Positions 5,613 to 8,187 of a DNA stretch of 8,187 nt are shown here, piece by piece. Origin of the DNA: JBDLID01 sp039715055 (lineage in GTDB: Bacteria > Desulfobacterota > Desulfobulbia > Desulfobulbales > Desulfocapsaceae); NCBI GenBank assembly GCA_039715055.1, contig JBDLID010000125.1:1-8187 (forward strand), read 5' to 3'. The position numbers were made by a program, and so were the translations under genes. The notes under the pieces are model-generated. The model saw only the letters and a list, made by a program, of their open reading frames with translations, was not told the DNA's origin and ran no database searches. Position 1 is the first letter of the stretch. Each line of letters opens with the position of its first letter.

Positions 5613-8021
5613 ATGGCAGAACGAAAGACTCAACTGTTTCCCCTGATGCCCCTGAGGGACATCGTAATCTTCCCTCACATGGTCGCCCCCCTTGTGGTTG
5701 GGCGTTCCAAGTCTATCCAGGCTCTGGAAGACGCCATGGAAAAAAGGACGGAGATTTTTCTGGTGACCCAGAAGGAGTCCAAGATTGACGACCCTGGTGA
5801 AGATGAGATCCACATGGTCGGCACCCTTGCAGTGGTCATGCAGCTTCTGCGCTTGCCCGATGGCACGATCAAGGCCCTTGTTGAAGGCAAAAAGCGCGGC
5901 GAGATAGTCTCTCATGTCCCCAGTGAGAAATTCATGCAGGCCGAAATCAAAATCCTTGATGACCCTGAAGAGACCGAAGGCGTGCTGCTTGCCTATGAGC
6001 GTGAGGTCCGCAAGTTTTTCAGTGATTACACTACAGTTAACCGCAAGATCCCCAAAGAGGTCGTCAAATCAGTTAAAAATATCGAGGATGTAAGCAAACT
6101 TGCTGATGTGATTGCTGCTCATATGCCCCTTAAGGCCGATGAAAAACAACTCCTCCTTGAGGAGCATCTTGTTTCAAATCGGATTGAAAGGATTCTTGAG
6201 TATATCAACCGTGAAATTGAACTGGTTGAGCTGGAAAAAGATATCAATGCCAAGGTGAAAAAACGCATGGGCAAAACCCAGCGGAACTATTTTCTTGGTG
6301 AGAAGGCAAGGGTCATTCAGGATGAAATGGGGCAGGGCGATTCAGCCATGGAGGAGATCCAGGAGCTCGAAGAGGCCATCAAGAAAAAATCGATGCCCGC
6401 CGTTGCCCGTGAAAAGGCTGTCAAGGAGTTGAAAAAACTCAAAGCCATGCCGCCCATGTCTGCTGAAACAACGGTGGTGCGCAACTACATCGATTGTATT
6501 CTCAGCCTCCCCTGGAACAAGAAGAGCCGTGGCAAAATCGATATCAACCTGGCTGAATCCATCCTGGATGAGGACCATTACGGACTTGCCAAACCCAAGG
6601 AGCGCATCCTTGAGTATCTGGCAGTGCAGGCCCAGGTCAAAAAGATCAAAGGGCCGATCCTCTGTCTGGTAGGGCCTCCTGGTGTCGGTAAAACATCGAT
6701 CTCTAAATCCATTGCCCGGGCAATGAGTCGTAAGTTCATCCGGCTGTCCCTTGGCGGAGTAAGAGACGAGGCCGAGATTCGTGGTCATCGCCGGACCTAC
6801 ATCGGCGCAATGCCCGGCAAGATTATCCAGTCCATGCAGAAGACCAACGTGGCCAACCCGGTATTCTGCCTCGACGAGGTAGACAAAATGTCTACCGATT
6901 TCAGGGGTGATCCGTCATCGGCCCTGCTGGAAGTTCTTGACCCGGAGCAGAACAATGCCTTCAACGATCATTATCTTGACCTTGATTATGATCTTTCAGA
7001 GGTCTTTTTTATCACCACTGCCAACAATCTTCACGGTATTCCGATTCCACTTCAGGACCGGATGGAAATCATTAAAATTTCCGGCTACACCGAAGATGAC
7101 AAGTACAATATCGCCAAAGATTACCTGGTACCCAAGCAGCTTGAAGCCAATGGTTTCAAAGAAAACGATATCAGTTACACCAAGGGGGCCATCCTCGAGA
7201 TCGTTCGGCGATATACAAAAGAGGCCGGGGTACGAAACCTGGAACGTTCAATTGCCGCAATCTGTCGAAAGATTGCCCGTGACCGGTTAAAAAAGAAAAA
7301 AAATAAAAACCATAAGTACCGTGTAACTTCTCAGTCGGTGGTCAAACATCTTGGCACTCCCAAGTATCGTTTTGGACTGGCTGAAGAACGTGATGAAATC
7401 GGGCTCACTACCGGGCTTGCCTGGACAGAGGTAGGCGGTGAGTTGCTTCAGATCGAGTCCACCGTGATGCCCGGCAAAGGTAAACTCACCATTACCGGTA
7501 AACTAGGCGATGTCATGCAGGAATCTGCTCAGGCAGCGCTCAGCTATGTTCGTTCAAGAGCGCTGCGTCTTGGCCTTGAGGCAGACTTTTACGAAAAAAT
7601 AGATATCCACATCCATGTTCCGGAGGGCGCCATTCCCAAGGACGGACCGTCTGCAGGAATCACAATCGCAACAACGCTTGTTTCTGTGCTGTTGAAAAAA
7701 CCTGTACGCCATCAGCTTGCCATGACCGGCGAAATTACCTTGCGTGGACGTGTCCTTCCCATTGGTGGACTCACCGAGAAACTGCTGGCAGCAAGAAGGG
7801 GAGGTATCTCCCATGTGCTGGTCCCCAGCGAGAACGAAAGAAATCTTAAAGATGTGCCGGCCAAGATCCTTAAAAGCCTCACCATTGAGTGTGTAGAGCA
7901 TATGGATGAAGTTCTGGAAAAGGCCATTGTTCTTAAGGAGGGCGAGGTATTGTTCAAGGCTGTTCCAAACGATTCGGTCTACAATGATATCGCGACCTCC
8001 CCGCACAATGCTCCGCATTAA
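5613..8021 (+). CDS. lon: ATP-dependent endopeptidase La (Lon)
   Basis: The product of 802 residues is the single-chain cytoplasmic AAA+ protease that removes misfolded and short-lived regulatory proteins. The N-terminal substrate-binding domain (from LFPLMPLRDIVIFPHM, about 8-205) leads into a coiled-coil/helical region (about 205-300). The AAA+ module has Walker A GPPGVGKT (354-361) and Walker B VFCLDEVDK with D421-E422. The C-terminal peptidase domain (about 595-780) has the Ser-Lys dyad at Ser680 (PKDGPSAG) and Lys723 (GGLTEKLLAARRGG), close to E. coli Ser679/Lys722. A GGTGG ribosome site (5602-5606) precedes the ATG by 6 nt. The gene starts 62 nt after clpX with no clear promoter in the gap. 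A lysine/asparagine-rich linker (residues 560-568) is encoded by A-runs containing a potential frameshift heptamer, which is treated in the findings. The family assignment is certain. Confidence 0.99.
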   Translation: MAERKTQLFPLMPLRDIVIFPHMVAPLVVGRSKSIQALEDAMEKRTEIFLVTQKESKIDDPGEDEIHMVGTLAVVMQLLRLPDGTIKALVEGKKRGEIVSHVPSEKFMQAEIKILDDPEETEGVLLAYEREVRKFFSDYTTVNRKIPKEVVKSVKNIEDVSKLADVIAAHMPLKADEKQLLLEEHLVSNRIERILEYINREIELVELEKDINAKVKKRMGKTQRNYFLGEKARVIQDEMGQGDSAMEEIQELEEAIKKKSMPAVAREKAVKELKKLKAMPPMSAETTVVRNYIDCILSLPWNKKSRGKIDINLAESILDEDHYGLAKPKERILEYLAVQAQVKKIKGPILCLVGPPGVGKTSISKSIARAMSRKFIRLSLGGVRDEAEIRGHRRTYIGAMPGKIIQSMQKTNVANPVFCLDEVDKMSTDFRGDPSSALLEVLDPEQNNAFNDHYLDLDYDLSEVFFITTANNLHGIPIPLQDRMEIIKISGYTEDDKYNIAKDYLVPKQLEANGFKENDISYTKGAILEIVRRYTKEAGVRNLERSIAAICRKIARDRLKKKKNKNHKYRVTSQSVVKHLGTPKYRFGLAEERDEIGLTTGLAWTEVGGELLQIESTVMPGKGKLTITGKLGDVMQESAQAALSYVRSRALRLGLEADFYEKIDIHIHVPEGAIPKDGPSAGITIATTLVSVLLKKPVRHQLAMTGEITLRGRVLPIGGLTEKLLAARRGGISHVLVPSENERNLKDVPAKILKSLTIECVEHMDEVLEKAIVLKEGEVLFKAVPNDSVYNDIATSPHNAPH

Positions 8022-8029
8022 TATTCATC

Positions 8030-8051
8030 AGCAAAAAAGACTCTTTTTGCT
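8030..8051 (+). terminator. Possible lon terminator hairpin
   Basis: AGCAAAAA (8030-8037) and TTTTTGCT (8044-8051) pair over 8 bp around AGACTC, 9 nt after the lon stop codon. The stem is A-U rich and is not followed by a real T-tract beyond its own right arm, so termination is likely to be partial at best. Confidence 0.35.
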
Positions 8052-8079
8052 TGACTGTAAAGGGTTCAGTTGGTAAATA
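8051..8079 (+). promoter_or_regulatory. Possible sigma70-type promoter for tRNA-Val
   Basis: TTGACT (8051-8056, five of six consensus bases) is followed after 17 nt by TAAATA (8074-8079). The better -10 match AATAAT (8076-8081) is at a long 19-nt spacing. Initiation near 8087 would leave about 14 nt before the tRNA. Confidence 0.45.
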
Positions 8080-8100
8080 ATCATCCACGTTTGATTGAGC

Positions 8101-8176
8101 GGGCGGTTAGCTCAGCTGGGAGAGCATCGGCCTTACAAGCCGAGGGTCACAGGTTCAAGCCCTGTACCGCCCACCA
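8101..8176 (+). tRNA. tRNA-Val (anticodon UAC)
   Basis: This is a 76-nt tRNA with encoded CCA. The acceptor stem GGGCGGT pairs with ACCGCCC. The D-arm begins AGCTCAGCTGGGAGAGC. The anticodon stem TCGGC/GCCGA encloses CTTACAA with TAC at 8134-8136, and the T-arm is ACAGG-TTCAAGC-CCTGT. UAC reads valine GUA/GUG-type codons. It may be the first of a tRNA cluster continuing past the right edge. Confidence 0.97.
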
Positions 8177-8187
8177 CTCAATTTTCG

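Noticed and set aside
1..8187. CRISPR arrays, insertion sequences, attachment sites, or CIRCE/sigma32 heat-shock elements
   Set aside because: I saw no spaced direct repeats, no transposase and no tRNA-flanking duplications. I found no CIRCE inverted repeat or convincing sigma32 promoter upstream of tig, clpP or lon.

Overview
The window holds a conserved bacterial protein-quality-control cluster, tRNA-Leu(UAG) - tig - clpP - clpX - lon - tRNA-Val(UAC), on the + strand. Divergently on the - strand is a two-gene unit: a DsbA-like thiol-disulfide oxidoreductase that appears to be a selenoprotein, followed by the start of a PhoH-family ATPase that runs off the left edge. A Gram-negative anaerobe of the former Deltaproteobacteria (Desulfobacterota) fits best. 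This is inferred from the gene order, the style of the proteins, and the use of selenocysteine in a DsbA-like protein, which is known from that group. The species cannot be named.

Layout. 1-806 (-): 5' part of phoH, complete through the Walker A and B motifs. 811-1677 (-): exported DsbA-like protein of 288 residues. Its reading frame carries one in-frame TGA exactly where the first cysteine of the active-site CxxC belongs, giving U-P-H-C. A perfect 7-bp hairpin with an AGGU loop lies 34 nt downstream and fits a bacterial SECIS element. 1678-1986: divergent intergenic region with a good sigma70-type promoter facing each way. 1987-2070: tRNA-Leu. 2125-3483: trigger factor. 3484-3679: spacer with a TTGTTT-N17-TATAAT promoter and two mutually exclusive hairpins ahead of clpP. 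3680-4282 clpP and 4285-5550 clpX, separated by 2 nt. 5613-8021: lon. 8030-8051: weak hairpin. 8101-8176: tRNA-Val.

How the genes work together. Trigger factor receives nascent chains at the ribosome. ClpX unfolds tagged or native substrates and feeds them to the ClpP chamber. Lon degrades misfolded and regulatory proteins by itself. Divergently, the DsbA-like selenoprotein probably handles disulfides outside the cytoplasm, and PhoH (YbeZ type) is an RNA-associated ATPase linked in other bacteria to the YbeY RNase.

The least ordinary signals are the Sec-containing DsbA-like protein fused to a beta-propeller-like N-terminal segment, the attenuator-like clpP leader, and a dnaX-type slippery heptamer in lon. 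The heptamer lies at the ATPase-protease boundary, and a -1 shift there meets a stop within six codons.
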